A program made the position numbers and the translations under genes. From RYN-230 sp963837335 (lineage in GTDB: Bacteria; Actinomycetota; Actinomycetes; Streptosporangiales; Streptosporangiaceae), in NCBI GenBank assembly GCA_963837335.1, contig CAWINS010000021.1, positions 196,591-260,590 of the forward strand: a stretch of 64,000 nucleotides of DNA, read 5' to 3'. Within the stretch, counting starts at the first letter, position 1. Each line of letters begins with the position of its first letter. The notes below the pieces were generated by a model that had not been told where the DNA came from, did not search any database, and worked only from the letters and a program-made list of their open reading frames with translations. This document shows, in pieces, positions 1 to 8,471 of this stretch.

Positions 1-1
1 G

Positions 2-211
2 CCCCGGCATCCCGACGGGCTGCCGGTCATCGACCGGATCCACGGTCTCGGCAACGCCTGGCTGACCTCCGGGCACTACCGCACCGGGATCCTGCTCGCC
101 CCGGTGACGGCCCAGGCCCTGGTCCGCTGGATCAGCTCGGATCAGCCGCCCGCCGAAGCGCCGGCCTGGAGCAGCGAGCGGTTCGCCGGCCGCGGCCTCA
201 GCGGCCGCTGA
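2..211 (+). CDS. C-terminal end of FAD-dependent glycine oxidase/D-amino-acid oxidase family protein (partial)
   Basis: The window opens inside this gene; the last 69 codons are visible and end at TGA 209-211. The motif GHYRTGILLAPVTA followed by a short amphipathic tail is characteristic of the C-terminus of ThiO/DadA-type FAD oxidoreductases, where this loop contacts the flavin; PDGLPVID just before it also fits. ThiO makes iminoglycine for thiamine biosynthesis in many actinobacteria, but without the N-terminal FAD-binding half and the neighbouring genes the exact substrate cannot be told. It converges on selB, and the two coding ends overlap by 14 nt. Confidence 0.7.
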   Translation, partial: PRHPDGLPVIDRIHGLGNAWLTSGHYRTGILLAPVTAQALVRWISSDQPPAEAPAWSSERFAGRGLSGR

Positions 212-2093
212 CCGGGCCCGCCGTCCCTGAACCAGTCACCGTGCGCCGGTCATCGGGCCGCCGCCGGGTGAGCCCGCGGCGGTCCAGGTACTCCAGCAGC
301 GGGATGGCCACCCGCCGGGTGGTGCGCAGCACCTGGCGGGCCTCGGCCGCGGTGAACGGCCCGGGCAACCCGGCCAGGATCCCGGCGGCCTGCACGTCCG
401 CGCCCGGCGCCAGGACGACCTGATCGGCCAGCCGCAGCAGCAGCCCGGCCCGGGCCGCCGCGGCCAGCGCCCGGCTGTCCAGGCCCAGCTCGCGCAGCCG
501 GGCGGCCTCCGGCGCTGCGAACGGCTGCTCAGCCAGATCCTCACGGAGCATCCGCACCGCGGTGAGCACCCGCTCCGGCAGCGCCGGGCCGCCCGCCGTG
601 GCCCCGTCCCGTTCCAGCATCAGATAGCCGCCCCGCACGGCCAGCGGCGGCGCGGCCAGCCGCTCGACCAGCTGCCGCTCGGGCAGTCCCAGCGCGGCCC
701 GGGCCGCGCCCAGCGGCAGGCCCGGCGCGAGCGGCTCCTGGGCCGCGTGCGCCGCGACGTTCGCGGTGAGCCGCTCGCGCAGCTCCGCCCAGTGCTCCGG
801 GTCGGCCACCCAGTCACCGCCGACCGGGACGGGCAGCTCGGTCAGCCCCATGGCCCGCAGGTCAGCCGCGCGGAGCAGCCCATGGCGCCGCAGCAGGTCG
901 GCCGCGCTAGGCACGGCGGCCCAGGCCGCGAGGTCCCGGCTGGCCGCGGCGGCGGCACCCCGGCGGCGGAACGCGGGCGGGGCGACGTCCAGTACCGTGG
1001 CGCCGACCAGCGGGGGCCACGCCGCCCGGCCGGTATGACCAGCGCTATGACCAGTGGTGTGGTGGCCCGGGCCGGATCCGGCGGCCGGCCCCGGCTGGGC
1101 GAAGGCCACCGCGGCCGAACCCGGGTCGCGGAGCAGCAGCCGGTCGCCGATGTGCAGCGGCAGCGGCTCGTCCAGGGTGAGCCGGGCGATCAGCCCGCCC
1201 AGCAGGCGCAGCCGGGCGCCGGCCCGCGCCGACCCGGCGTGCACGGTGAGCTGCCGCGGCGGGCGGTCCCCGGCCGCCGCCAGGCGCACGTCCAGCGTGG
1301 CGGCCAGCGTCCACCGGCCCGGCTCGACCAGCGCCATGCCGCGCGCGGGGATCACCCGCTCGGCGCCGCGCAGGTTCAGCGCCACCCGGGCCACGCCGCT
1401 CACCTGGCTGGCCGGCTGCTTCAGCGTCTCGATGCCGCGCACCCGCACCGCCTCCATGGACGGCGTGAGCAGGAGTTCCTGCTTTTCGCGGATGGTGCCC
1501 GCCGGCAGGGTCCCGGTCACCACCGTGCCGCTGCCCCTGATCCGGAACGCGCGGTCCACCCACAGCCGCACCGGGGCGGCGGGGTCCGGCTGCGGGAGGC
1601 GGGCGGCCAGCCGGTCCAGGGCGTCGCGGAGGGCGGGCATCCCCAGGCCGGTACGGGCGCTGACCGCGACTGCCTCGACCTCACCGAGGCTGGTCGCGGC
1701 GATCCTGCCCAGCGCCTGACGGCGGGCCCCGGCCGGGTCAGCGAGGTCGGAGCGGGTCACCGCGAGGAGGCCGTGGGTGATGCCGAGCGCATCCACGGCG
1801 GCCAGATGCTCCTCGGACTGCGGCATCCAGCCCTCGTCGGCCGCCACGGTGAACAGGACCGCGGGCACGGCGCCCACCCCGGCCAGCATGTTCGGCACGA
1901 ACCGTTCATGCCCGGGCACGTCCACGAACGCGATCTGCTGCCCGCTGGGCAGCGTGAACCACGCGAATCCCAGGTCGATGGTCAGGCCACGCCGCCGTTC
2001 CTCGGCCCAGCGGTCCGGCTCCATCCCGGTCAGCGCCCGGACCAGGGTGGACTTCCCGTGGTCGACGTGCCCGGCGGTGGCGATGACCTGCAT
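198..2093 (-). CDS. selB: Selenocysteine-specific translation elongation factor SelB
   Basis: 631 residues, usual length for bacterial SelB. SelB is the EF-Tu-like GTPase that brings Sec-tRNA(Sec) to UGA codons marked by a SECIS hairpin. Visible: G1 P-loop GHVDHGKST (residues 8-16), G3 DVPGH (58-62) and TRSD (113-116) in the place of NKxD, then EF-Tu domain II/III-like regions and a C-terminal half of winged-helix repeats (about 380-620) that in known SelB bind SECIS RNA. A Gly/His-rich linker lies near residues 335-350. ATG at 2091-2093. tRNA-Sec, selD and fdhD follow at 13.8-18.4 kb in the same window, which supports the call. No frame damage is seen. Confidence 0.93.
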   Translation of the reverse strand: MQVIATAGHVDHGKSTLVRALTGMEPDRWAEERRRGLTIDLGFAWFTLPSGQQIAFVDVPGHERFVPNMLAGVGAVPAVLFTVAADEGWMPQSEEHLAAVDALGITHGLLAVTRSDLADPAGARRQALGRIAATSLGEVEAVAVSARTGLGMPALRDALDRLAARLPQPDPAAPVRLWVDRAFRIRGSGTVVTGTLPAGTIREKQELLLTPSMEAVRVRGIETLKQPASQVSGVARVALNLRGAERVIPARGMALVEPGRWTLAATLDVRLAAAGDRPPRQLTVHAGSARAGARLRLLGGLIARLTLDEPLPLHIGDRLLLRDPGSAAVAFAQPGPAAGSGPGHHTTGHSAGHTGRAAWPPLVGATVLDVAPPAFRRRGAAAAASRDLAAWAAVPSAADLLRRHGLLRAADLRAMGLTELPVPVGGDWVADPEHWAELRERLTANVAAHAAQEPLAPGLPLGAARAALGLPERQLVERLAAPPLAVRGGYLMLERDGATAGGPALPERVLTAVRMLREDLAEQPFAAPEAARLRELGLDSRALAAAARAGLLLRLADQVVLAPGADVQAAGILAGLPGPFTAAEARQVLRTTRRVAIPLLEYLDRRGLTRRRPDDRRTVTGSGTAGPVSGR

Positions 2094-2330
2094 CTAGCCC
2101 GGATTCCGTGCCTGTGCGCCGCCGGACGGCGCCGGGCCTGCCGGCCGGGGGCCCGCGAGCAGGGAACCCGCCAGCCGTGGGCCTGCCGGTCCCGGACCTG
2201 ATTCCACGGGGCGACCCTACCGGTGCAATTACCGTCCCCCGGGTGGCGGCCTGAATAAAGGCGAACGACTCGGGTAGTTGCGGCGCGCGGGATAAAAACC
2301 CCTGCTGGACTGTTCTAGGGAGTGATCAAA

Positions 2331-2984
2331 ATGGCCGGGATGCTGCGGGTTCCGCGGAGCCGGGGGGCATTGAGCGGCGCTCTTCTCTTCTTGCTTGGCC
2401 TGTGGGGCGGCCTGATCGCGTTCGTCGGGCCGTACTTCCACTTCGCCTACACGCCGGGTACGGCCTGGACCTACACGTCCGGCCGGCTGTGGCTGGAGAT
2501 CCTGCCCGGGGCCGCGACCGCACTCGGCGGTCTGATCCTGCTGATCAGCCGGGTCCGGCCGGTGGCCATGTTCGGGGCCTGGATCGCCGCGCTGGGCGGG
2601 GCCTGGTTCGCGGTGGGCCGGGTGCTCAGCCCGGTGTGGAATGCGCACGGGACCGTGCTCCTGGGCACGCCCATCGGCGGCACCCTGACCCGGGCGCTGG
2701 TGGAACTCAGCTACTTCACCGGACTGGGCGTGATCATCGTGTTCCTGGCCGCCCTGTCGCTGGGCCGCCTGACGGTGGTCGGGGTCAGGGACGCGCGGCT
2801 CAGTGAGCGCGCGGCCGATGAAGACGCGGCCGTCACCGAGCCGGACGTCACCGAGCCGGCCACGGTCACCTCCGATCCTGTCGTGTACGAGCGCACGGCC
2901 AGCGGGCGTCCGGTACGTGAGCGTGCGGTGGGTGAGCAGACCGAGGTCGTGCGGCCGACCGCGGACAGTACCTCCAGCGATTAG
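2331..2984 (+). CDS. Four-helix membrane protein of unknown function
   Basis: 217 residues with about four hydrophobic segments in the first 150 residues (for example GALLFLLGLWGGLIAFVGPY and VIIVFLAALSLG) and a charged, Thr/Glu-rich cytoplasmic tail of about 65 residues. The start was set at ATG 2331 because GGGAG at 2318-2322 is at the right distance; GTG 2322 is an in-frame alternative. It stands alone between selB (divergent) and a strong hairpin at 3087-3127. I do not recognise a named family. Confidence 0.7.
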   Translation: MAGMLRVPRSRGALSGALLFLLGLWGGLIAFVGPYFHFAYTPGTAWTYTSGRLWLEILPGAATALGGLILLISRVRPVAMFGAWIAALGGAWFAVGRVLSPVWNAHGTVLLGTPIGGTLTRALVELSYFTGLGVIIVFLAALSLGRLTVVGVRDARLSERAADEDAAVTEPDVTEPATVTSDPVVYERTASGRPVRERAVGEQTEVVRPTADSTSSD

Positions 2985-3086
2985 ACCGCCCCGCCCCCAC
3001 AGCCTCAGCGCATCTGGTCCCGGGAGACAGCCAGCCCGGGAAGCCAGCCACAGCGCAGCCTGGCCCGGGGGCGGCCCAGCCAGCCC

Positions 3087-3127
3087 GGCGGGCCCGGGCG
3101 CGAGTCACTCTCGCGCCCGGGCCCGCC
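3087..3127. terminator. Long perfect hairpin, probable terminator
   Basis: An 18-bp perfect GC-rich inverted repeat (3087-3104 with 3110-3127) with a five-base loop TCACT. It lies about 100 nt after the stop of the membrane protein gene and before the next + strand gene. There is no U-tract, which is common for actinobacterial terminators. Confidence 0.6.
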
Positions 3128-3283
3128 CGCATCTCCTCCCGCCCTTCCCCCTGCACCCCGCCTCTCCCGGCGCAGCCACCCGGCGCGGTGGCCAGGCCGG
3201 GAAGAATTCGATGCCGCGGGGCGGGAATGAGAACGACCAGGCGAAGCATTTTCGTTAGAGGAGTGATGAGCAGGGGGGGACGC

Positions 3284-3490
3284 ATGAGCACAACGCCTGC
3301 CGCTGAACTGGCCGCGGCCCGGACGCGGTGGCCACTGTGGTCGATCCGTGCCGTCCACCCCGGCAGGGGAACCGGCTTCACCGCCCGCCGTCACGGCGCT
3401 TCCGGATTAGACGATCTCTGGGCCCCGAGCCTGACCGCGCTCGAAGTTCAGCTCCGCGGCCACCGGAGAGTCCCGCGTCCGTCAGGCTGA
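3284..3490 (+). CDS. Small conserved-looking protein, unknown function
   Basis: 68 residues beginning MSTTPAAELAAART and containing RWPLWSIRAVHPGRGTGF. ATG 3284 follows a G-run (3273-3279) that can act as ribosome binding site; an in-frame ATG at 3266 is also possible, but GAGGAG at 3258-3263 is too close to it. Pattern resembles short actinobacterial proteins of unknown role. Its 3' end overlaps the convergent zinc-ribbon gene by 9 nt. Confidence 0.45.
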   Translation: MSTTPAAELAAARTRWPLWSIRAVHPGRGTGFTARRHGASGLDDLWAPSLTALEVQLRGHRRVPRPSG

Positions 3491-3820
3491 GGCACGCTCG
3501 GGGTGAGTCGCGCTGAAGTGCAGCGGAAAGTGCGGGTCACGGCAGCGGTGATAACGCAGCGCCCCGCACATCGGGCAGTCCCGGGCCCGGACGGCGGGCT
3601 CCAGATGGGCCCGCTGATCGGCGCTCAGCCGCACTGCATAGGGCTCGTCCCCGTCGCGCCGCTGGGCCTTGCGCCGGGCCAGTTCGCGCAGGAAGCCCTG
3701 GCCACTCGCCTCACACGGGCCGCAGCGGCACCCCTGGTACCAGGCCAGGAACGACCCATGGGGTGGGGGCGCCGGGGGAAGATCACGCCACGGTCCCGGA
3801 TCAGCGGACTTCTGCGACAC
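3482..3820 (-). CDS. Small cysteine-rich (zinc-ribbon-like) protein
   Basis: 112 residues from GTG 3818-3820 (VSQKSADPG). Two Cys clusters are visible: GCRCGPC in the middle and CPMCGALRYHRC near the C-terminus, spaced by a basic, Arg-rich helix; such pairs usually bind zinc. The HGS...WYQGCRCGPC pattern is common in short actinobacterial and phage proteins, which suggests nucleic-acid binding, but no specific role can be given. The frame stays open upstream to 4114, but that part is a low-complexity Pro/Arg/Gly repeat translation and was excluded; GAGGG lies 12-16 nt before the chosen start. Confidence 0.5.
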   Translation of the reverse strand: MSQKSADPGPWRDLPPAPPPHGSFLAWYQGCRCGPCEASGQGFLRELARRKAQRRDGDEPYAVRLSADQRAHLEPAVRARDCPMCGALRYHRCRDPHFPLHFSATHPERASA

Positions 3821-4235
3821 GCATACGACACTACCCTCGCCACCTGACACCGGTCCCCGGGTGACAAACCCCGTTCGTGGCCGCCGCCCGCCCGGCAGAG
3901 GGTGCGCCGGCCGCCCGGGCCGAGGGTGCGCCGCCCGCCCGGGCATAGGGTGCGTCCGCCGCCCGGGCCCACAGCAGGCCGCCCCCCAGCCATCTCCGGC
4001 CTCATTGCGCATAATCCGTAACTTGCCCGGATTGTCCGCTCTGTGCCCTCGTCCGGAATGGCCCCTTTCGGCAATCGTTAGCAGCGCCAAATCCGGCGTA
4101 TTACTAGCGGACATAACACCTCGCGCCGGAAATGCTCGTTATGATCACGCGGGTGGCCGGGCAAGGGGCGGGGAAGCCTTCGATGCCGGCATGGGAGCAT
4201 CTGCGGCCCTCCGGGCCGGCACGAGAGGAACACTG
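3821..4235. other. 415-nt intergenic region with short GC-rich repeats and the permease promoter region
   Basis: No convincing gene. The first part holds about three imperfect copies of a 24-nt unit (3882-3969, listed separately). The second part (about 4010-4140) is less GC-rich and probably holds the promoter of the APC permease; no clear hexamers could be assigned. Confidence 0.4.
3882..3969. repeat. Imperfect 24-nt tandem repeat, about 3.5 units
   Basis: The core GCCCGGGC followed by (A/G)AGGGTGCG recurs with a period of about 24 nt (near 3885, 3909, 3933, 3957). Copies differ by a few bases. Function unknown. Confidence 0.45.
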
Positions 4236-5693
4236 ATGACAGATCGACCCGCCGCGGCGATCGTGGGAATCCCGCCCCAGCCTGCAGCCCGGCTCGAACC
4301 CAACGCCATCGGCGTCGCCCAGGACACGGTCATCGGCATGGCCTCGTCCGCACCAGCGGCCACGGTGGGGCTGTCGCTGGCCGCGCTCGCCGCGGCGACC
4401 GCCTACGGCAGCGCCCCGATCCTGATCCTCACCGCGATCCCCATGCTGATCATCGCGAACGCCTACCGCCGGCTGAACATGTGGAACGCCAACTGCGGTG
4501 CGTCCTTCGAATGGGTCGGCCGCGCCATCAACCCGTATCTCGGCTTCCTCACCGGCTGGCTGATGATCGCCGCGTACATCATCGGGACCGTGGCCGAGGT
4601 CCTGCTGCTCGGCCCCTCGGTGGTCGCCGTGTTCGGCTCCAGTTCCACCAGCACCTGGCAGTACATCGCCATCGGCGCCGCAGTCGGCGTCATCATGCTG
4701 ATCATCGCCGTGGTCGGCATCAAGATCACCGCGCGCGCCCAGGTCAGCATGGCCCTGGTCGAATACCTCATCCTGATCGGGCTCGCCGTGGCCGGGCTGT
4801 TTTTCGTGCTCAGCCACCACCCGGGCACCGTGCCCATCACCAAGGGCTGGTTCAGCCTCTCCGGCATCAACGGCAAGGGCAGCGCGGTGGCCGGATTCCT
4901 CGTCGCGGTGTTCGTCTACGGCGGCTGGGACGGCACCCTGTACGTCAACGAGGAAGTCAAGCACCGGCGCACCAACCCCGGCAAGGCCGCCATCCTGGCC
5001 GTCGGCCTGCTGGCCATCATCTACACCGTCTCCCAGCTCGGCTTCCAGGGAGTGATCTCGCCAGCCAAGCTGCAGGCCGCCTCGGAGAACGGCACCGCGC
5101 TGATCGCGGTGGCCCAGGCGCTGGGCGGCGGCTTCTGGGCCAAGGCGATGGCCCTGTCGATCGCGCTGTCGGTCATCGCCACTACGGGGACAGGCATCGT
5201 GCTCAGCGCCCGGATCGTCTACGGGATGGCCAGCTACCGGGCGCTGCCGGAGTTCCTCGCCAACGTGTCCCGCCGCTGGGCCACCCCGGTCGCGGCCAGC
5301 GTCATCGTCGGGGTGCTCATCATCGTGCTCAGCACCATTTACTACCTGGCCACGTCGGTGCAGAACGCGTTCTTCGACGTGATCGACGTGACCGGGCTGC
5401 TGTTCTCGATCTTCTACATCCTGACCGCGCTGGCCACCATGGTCTACTACCGGCGCCGCGTGTTCAGCAGCGCCTGGGACGCACTGATCCTGGGACTGCT
5501 GCCCCTGGGTGCGGCCGTGTTCCTGGGCTGGATCCTGGCCAAGTCGCTGCTGAGCGCCCCTTCGTCTCAGGTCTGGTCGCTGGTCGGCATCGTGATCGCG
5601 GGCGTGCTGCTGATGTTCTCGGCCCGGTTCATCCTGCAGTCGCCGTTCTTCCGGATGCCCCGGGAGAGCGACTCACCGCGGCACGCACGCTAA
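4236..5693 (+). CDS. APC-family amino acid permease
   Basis: 485 residues with about 12 hydrophobic segments, the usual size for amino acid-polyamine-organocation transporters that import amino acids or amines across the cytoplasmic membrane. The N-terminal region (IGVAQDTVIGMASSAPAATV) matches the first helix of APC permeases, where the unwound GxG-like segment binds substrate. ATG 4236 is preceded by GAGAGGAA (4223-4230), an excellent ribosome binding site; the open frame upstream to 3669 is not coding. Substrate cannot be predicted. It is a single gene with a convergent acetyltransferase downstream. Confidence 0.88.
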   Translation: MTDRPAAAIVGIPPQPAARLEPNAIGVAQDTVIGMASSAPAATVGLSLAALAAATAYGSAPILILTAIPMLIIANAYRRLNMWNANCGASFEWVGRAINPYLGFLTGWLMIAAYIIGTVAEVLLLGPSVVAVFGSSSTSTWQYIAIGAAVGVIMLIIAVVGIKITARAQVSMALVEYLILIGLAVAGLFFVLSHHPGTVPITKGWFSLSGINGKGSAVAGFLVAVFVYGGWDGTLYVNEEVKHRRTNPGKAAILAVGLLAIIYTVSQLGFQGVISPAKLQAASENGTALIAVAQALGGGFWAKAMALSIALSVIATTGTGIVLSARIVYGMASYRALPEFLANVSRRWATPVAASVIVGVLIIVLSTIYYLATSVQNAFFDVIDVTGLLFSIFYILTALATMVYYRRRVFSSAWDALILGLLPLGAAVFLGWILAKSLLSAPSSQVWSLVGIVIAGVLLMFSARFILQSPFFRMPRESDSPRHAR

Positions 5694-5718
5694 CCCGGGC
5701 ACTGGCCCGCTTCCCCGC

Positions 5719-6681
5719 TCAGCGGAGGGTGCTGGCCGGCCTGGCCTCCCAGGAGGTCCAGAGCGGCCGGTACCCCTGCTGGTGCCAGAACGGCCCGGAC
5801 AGCGGGTTGACCTGCTCGTAGTGCAGCAGCGTGACCTCCACCCCGGATTCGTCGGCGGCCCGGTGCAACTCCCCGACCAGTGCGGCGGCGACCCCGCGGC
5901 CCCGCTCGCCAGGCAGCATTTCCATCAGCTCGAGGTAGGCCACGGGCGCTGCCCGCACCATCGGGGCGATCCAGCCGGCCAGCTCGGGGCGTTCCGCATA
6001 GAGCAGGCCGAACGGGTCCCCATCCCGCTCGGCCAGCCACACCCACGGGTCAGCGGCGGCCAGCACCTGGGCGACCTCGTGACGCAGCGCGGCAGGCGTC
6101 TCCGGCCGCTCGATCACGGTACCGAAGTGGGAGTCGTACCGGATCGTCTCCATGCCGAGCCGGACGACCTGGTCCAGGTCCGCGGGGCCCGCCTGGCGGA
6201 TGCGCACGCCGGGTTCCACCGGAGTCCCAGGCGCGGCCCGCCGTCCGGCGACCCGGGCCGCGATGACCGCGCGCGGGGCCAGCCCGTGCCCCAGCAGCGT
6301 CCGGGGCCCGTCGATGTCCCGGGTCGGCCAGGTCAGCACGACTGCGGTGTCCTCCTCCGCTGCTTCTGGCACGGAGGCCAGATGATCGCGCCATCGGGTC
6401 AGCAGCTCATCCAGCGCCGCAGGCACGTCCGGTCCGGCGATCTGGGGGGTGAGCTGAAACCGGCGAACCGCTCCCCAGGTCAGTTCGAGCGACCCCGGTT
6501 CCCCGGCCCAGTGCTCGCAGGTGCCCAGCGCGGCTGTCGAGCCGTCCGGCCCGGTGACGGCTAGGTCCGCGCCGCACCCCGCGGGAACGGCCGGGGCTGG
6601 TAGCAGCGGGTCGAGCGCGGCCAGCCGCCCGGCGGCCTGCTCACCGACCGCACTGGCAGTGTCTGGGGTAACTGGCGGCAT
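5719..6681 (-). CDS. GNAT-family N-acetyltransferase
   Basis: 320 residues from ATG 6679-6681, chosen because GGAGG lies six bases upstream; an in-frame ATG at 6718 lacks a site. The N-terminal half (about 1-165) is a degenerate region and the C-terminal half is a recognisable GNAT domain with the acetyl-CoA loop MLPGERGRGVAAALV and the terminal YEQVNPLSGPFWHQQGYRPL motif. It probably transfers an acetyl group from acetyl-CoA to a small amine; substrate unknown. The methyltransferase gene lies just upstream on the same strand, separated by 52 nt. Confidence 0.8.
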   Translation of the reverse strand: MPPVTPDTASAVGEQAAGRLAALDPLLPAPAVPAGCGADLAVTGPDGSTAALGTCEHWAGEPGSLELTWGAVRRFQLTPQIAGPDVPAALDELLTRWRDHLASVPEAAEEDTAVVLTWPTRDIDGPRTLLGHGLAPRAVIAARVAGRRAAPGTPVEPGVRIRQAGPADLDQVVRLGMETIRYDSHFGTVIERPETPAALRHEVAQVLAAADPWVWLAERDGDPFGLLYAERPELAGWIAPMVRAAPVAYLELMEMLPGERGRGVAAALVGELHRAADESGVEVTLLHYEQVNPLSGPFWHQQGYRPLWTSWEARPASTLR

Positions 6682-6733
6682 GAGTGACCTCCACAGGCGT
6701 TGTGCTTCGGAGCGGGGCATCCAGGAGGGAGCG

Positions 6734-7333
6734 TCACTTCGACGCCGTGACCGCCCCGATGATGACGGCGTACAGGACGTGCCATTCCGGTGACTGGAAC
6801 CCGGCCTGGGTCAGCAGCCGGGTGGCCCGGCGCCGGGTGCGGGCCTTGCCCCGGCGGCTGCCGATGAGAGTGGGCAGGTAGAGCGGCGAGAACTGGTCAA
6901 CCAGGACCAGGCGGCCGCCCGGGGCCATCACCCGGGCGCATTCGAGCAGGCCGGCCTCCTGGTCGGCCCAGTGATCGAACGACGTGGTGCTGACGACCAG
7001 GTCGAAGGCGCCATCGGGCCCGGGCAGATGCTCAGCGGTGCCGGCCTGGAAGCGGACCCGGGGATCATCGGTTGACTCCCGGGCGACCCGGACCATCTCC
7101 GCAGCGGCATCCAGGCCTGCCAGCTCCACCGCATCCGGGGCCCGGGCGGCCAGCCGGCGGAGCAGGTAGCCCGTCCCGCACCCGACGTCCAGCACCCGGT
7201 GCGGCGCGGGCACCTGGGCCAGCGCCAGGTCCGCGGTCCGGTCGGAGATCTCATGGTGGAGCCGGCCGAGCCAGCCCGCTTCATAGCCTTCGGCACGCTC
7301 AGCGAAGGCGGCCACATCACGGTCGCGGGGCAT
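6734..7333 (-). CDS. Class I SAM-dependent methyltransferase
   Basis: 199 residues. Motif I VLDVGCGTGYLL (SAM-binding glycine loop), an acidic residue at the end of the second strand (GLDAAAEMV), motif post-I GTAEHLPGPDGAFDLVV and motif III APGGRLVLVD are all in order, as in the Methyltransf_11/25 group. The substrate is not identifiable. The gene probably forms a two-gene unit with the downstream acetyltransferase. Confidence 0.85.
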   Translation of the reverse strand: MPRDRDVAAFAERAEGYEAGWLGRLHHEISDRTADLALAQVPAPHRVLDVGCGTGYLLRRLAARAPDAVELAGLDAAAEMVRVARESTDDPRVRFQAGTAEHLPGPDGAFDLVVSTTSFDHWADQEAGLLECARVMAPGGRLVLVDQFSPLYLPTLIGSRRGKARTRRRATRLLTQAGFQSPEWHVLYAVIIGAVTASK

Positions 7334-7381
7334 GCCCCAATCCTGGCATTGTGCCCGTCCCGGAGGGGTGTCGGATGCGGG

Positions 7382-7606
7382 TTACTTTCGCACGAACGTG
7401 CCGCGGCCGGGCACAGCGTAGATCAGGCCCTCATCCCGCAGTAGACCGAGCGCGCGCTTCACGGTCGCGGCGGATAGGCCGGTTTCGTCCGCCAGCTCCA
7501 TGATCGACGGGACTCGCGGGCCGATTTCCCCGGCCTTGATCCCGGCCCGCAGCAGCCCGGCTAGCTGCACGTACGGGTGCTCCGGGGAGTCATTGTCGAT
7601 CTTCAC
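7382..7606 (-). CDS. HTH-only GntR-type transcriptional regulator (module copy 1)
   Basis: 74 residues, only the GntR winged helix: PYVQLAGLLRAGIKAGE, the recognition region PSIMELADETGLSAATVKRALGL, and the wing EGLIYAVPGRGTFVRK. There is no effector-binding domain, so any signal must come through another route. It is divergent from the 68-residue protein gene at 7765; the same pairing occurs at 10632/10989, which suggests the regulator controls that gene. The 158-nt intergenic region is AGG-repeat rich. Confidence 0.8.
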   Translation of the reverse strand: MKIDNDSPEHPYVQLAGLLRAGIKAGEIGPRVPSIMELADETGLSAATVKRALGLLRDEGLIYAVPGRGTFVRK

Positions 7607-7617
7607 CCGAACACAGT

Positions 7618-7692
7618 ACGAGGTAGGTCTGGGCCAAGCTAGGCCAGGTCAGATGAGGTTAGCTGAGGCAGGTTGTGGCAAGGTAGGGTTGG
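7618..7692. repeat. Purine-rich, AGG-reiterated intergenic segment
   Basis: On the + strand AGG recurs about ten times in 75 nt (for example GAGGTAGG, CTAGGCCAGG, GAGGTTAGC, GCAGGTTG, AAGGTAGGG). The segment lies between the divergent GntR gene and the 68-residue protein gene, where an operator would be expected. Repeats are irregular, so no site can be defined. Confidence 0.4.
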
Positions 7693-7764
7693 TTGACTAA
7701 GGACGAAGTGGTTGCCGTAGGGGCCGTTACCGAGCGTGCTGACGCCGAGATTGGAAGGCAGACG

Positions 7765-7971
7765 ATGACCCCGGAGGACGATTACGACGACGCCGCGACC
7801 CTGCGCGCCTTGCAGGCCGACTTCCCGCACCTCGACATCTCGATCGAGTTCCTGTCCATCTACCGCGCCTGGTCAGCGCGGGGCCGCAACGGCCGCAACC
7901 CCTGGCTGGTGTTAAGCACCGACGTCCGACACTTCCGCCGCACGCTTGAGCACGCCGACCGGCCGGGCTAG
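7765..7971 (+). CDS. 68-residue protein of the GntR-paired module (copy 1)
   Basis: 68 residues with an acidic N-terminus, then ATLRALQADFPHLDISIE and WSARGRNGRNPWLVLST. GGAAGG (7753-7758) sits six bases before ATG 7765, and the same arrangement is kept in copy 2, so this start is preferred over in-frame codons further upstream. 64 of 68 residues are identical to the protein at 10989-11195. The LxADFPxxxI pattern followed by a small sandwich-like C-terminus resembles short actinobacterial proteins that sit next to HTH regulators. Function unknown. Confidence 0.65.
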   Translation: MTPEDDYDDAATLRALQADFPHLDISIEFLSIYRAWSARGRNGRNPWLVLSTDVRHFRRTLEHADRPG

Positions 7972-8160
7972 CCCCATCCAGGCGGCAGCCTCCACGTCGG
8001 CCGGTCCTGGACCGCCTTCCGAGTCCGGCGAAGCGCTACCCAGGTCGGCGCGGAGGTGTGACCCCCAGCCCGAGCAGTAGCCGCGCCTCCGGCATATTCC
8101 GGGAACCCGGGTTGGAGACCCGGCGTCTGACTCAGCAGAAGCCCGGACGGAAGGGAAACG

Positions 8161-8328
8161 ATGACCAGGAACCGCCGGGAGACACTAACCGCCACGGCAC
8201 TGCTGGCCGCCATAGCGGGCGCCACTCTCGCCCAGGTGCTCGACAGGCCCGCGCCGCAGCCCAGCCCGCCGCCAGCCCACGTCTACCTCCTGCCCGCGCG
8301 AGCCCCGGAGGTCCGCCACCCTGGCTGA
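8161..8328 (+). CDS. Small exported-looking protein, 55 residues
   Basis: MTRNRRETLTATALLAAIAG is a short basic stretch followed by a hydrophobic segment (signal peptide or anchor), after which comes a Pro-rich tail (PAPQPSPPPAHVY). GGAAGGG lies six bases before ATG 8161, a strong ribosome binding site. The stop is only 2 nt before the IS630-type repeat at 8331. No homologous family recognised. Confidence 0.45.
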   Translation: MTRNRRETLTATALLAAIAGATLAQVLDRPAPQPSPPPAHVYLLPARAPEVRHPG

Positions 8329-8330
8329 CG

Positions 8331-8358
8331 GCTAACGATCTCGAATGGTGGGGGTTAC
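8331..8358 (+). repeat. Left terminal inverted repeat of the IS630-type cassette
   Basis: Begins GCTAACGATCT and ends GGGGGTTAC. Pairs with 9390-9417 (24/28). Confidence 0.65.
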
Positions 8359-8400
8359 AGAAGGGTGTGAGATCCAGGCCGGTGCTGGCGAGGACGTGGT
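8341..8400 (-). pseudogene. IS630 transposase C-terminal remnant
   Basis: The minus strand encodes VLASTGLDLTPFCNP, which lines up with the end of the IS630 transposase at 29195 (FLAGARLDLTPLCNLPN). The stop codon has been lost and no further transposase sequence is present upstream. It shows that the cassette descended from an IS630 element. Confidence 0.6.
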
Positions 8401-8471
8401 CCGGCCAGAGCACTGATGGCCACGGCCGGCGCGGCAGAAAACCCAGTTCCATAGCCCGTAAAGTCGCCCTT

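Noticed and set aside
3669..4235. Upstream in-frame extension of the APC permease (about 190 residues)
   Set aside because: The translation is Arg/Pro-rich and non-globular, runs through the opposing zinc-ribbon gene and short repeats, and a strong ribosome binding site lies at 4223-4230.
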